Source of the DNA: JAFGPJ01 sp964439135
GTDB lineage: Bacteria; Planctomycetota; Phycisphaerae; Sedimentisphaerales; Anaerobacaceae
Length of the DNA stretch: 6,439 nt
Assembly (NCBI GenBank): GCA_964439135.1
Contig: CAYTNN010000243.1
Coordinates: 1 to 6,439, forward strand
Direction: 5' to 3'
Positions within the stretch are counted from its first letter, which is position 1. Every line of letters begins with the position of its first letter. Positions 6,386-6,439 of the stretch are shown here, piece by piece. The position numbers and the translations under genes are program-made. A model generated the notes under the pieces. It was not told the DNA's origin. It saw nothing but the letters and a program-made list of their open reading frames with translations, and did not search any database.

Positions 6386-6414
6386 TTGACGGCCAACGAA
6401 CCTATATGTAAGAT
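6386..6414 (+). promoter_or_regulatory. Sigma70-type promoter facing off the right edge
   Basis: TTGACG (6386-6391) and TAAGAT (6409-6414) are spaced by 17 bases, with an AT-rich stretch just upstream that could act as an UP element. The -35 matches five of six bases and the -10 four of six. The target gene would lie beyond the window. Confidence 0.45.
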
Positions 6415-6439
6415 TGTTATTTAACGTAATATATCAGGT

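Larger units (their letters stand above)
6164..6439. other. Right-edge intergenic region
   Basis: No coding sequence is visible. It contains a repeat-derived hairpin, a second hairpin, an AT-rich block (about 6354-6382) and a promoter candidate facing right. It probably ends the hydrolase unit and starts another gene beyond the window. Confidence 0.6.

Overview
The window reads as chromosomal DNA from a bacterium, most likely a Planctomycetota member of the Phycisphaerae type, and quite possibly from an environmental assembly. This is inference from three things: a long single-chain B12-dependent ribonucleotide reductase with a basic linker before its cysteine-rich tail, a secreted glycoside-hydrolase-like protein ending in a dockerin-type calcium loop, and repeat-rich intergenic DNA. 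No RNA gene, CRISPR array, transposase or integrase is visible.

Region 1 (1-2390) is the 3' part of nrdJ, open at the left edge. It carries the catalytic Asn-x-Cys-x-Glu motif and the C-terminal redox cysteine cluster. Region 2 (2391-2895) holds a small helical protein of unknown family (2440-2865). It is bracketed by two imperfect 27-bp direct repeats (2365-2391 and 2869-2895). The left repeat is the authentic end of nrdJ and the right one still spells a version of the last codons and stop of nrdJ, so the small gene looks as if it was inserted into the nrdJ 3' end. A good intrinsic terminator at 2983-3009 follows and probably ends the nrdJ plus small-gene transcript.

Region 3 (3010-3787) has no credible gene. 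It is a patchwork of short dispersed and tandem repeats, a 57-bp inverted-repeat element, and a convincing sigma70-type promoter (3590-3618) facing right. Region 4 (3788-6163) is an exported protein with a TIM-barrel hydrolase-like domain, a beta-galactosidase trimerisation-like domain and a dockerin-like calcium loop. Its last residues are encoded by a copy of the intergenic repeat family and probably are not native. Region 5 (6164-6439) carries two hairpins and a promoter that points to a gene beyond the right edge.

The most notable signals are the duplicated nrdJ terminus around the small gene and the mirrored order of two repeat families around the hydrolase gene (left: R1 then A; right: A' then R1'). 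Both are structural observations; no new biochemical system can be demonstrated from this window alone.
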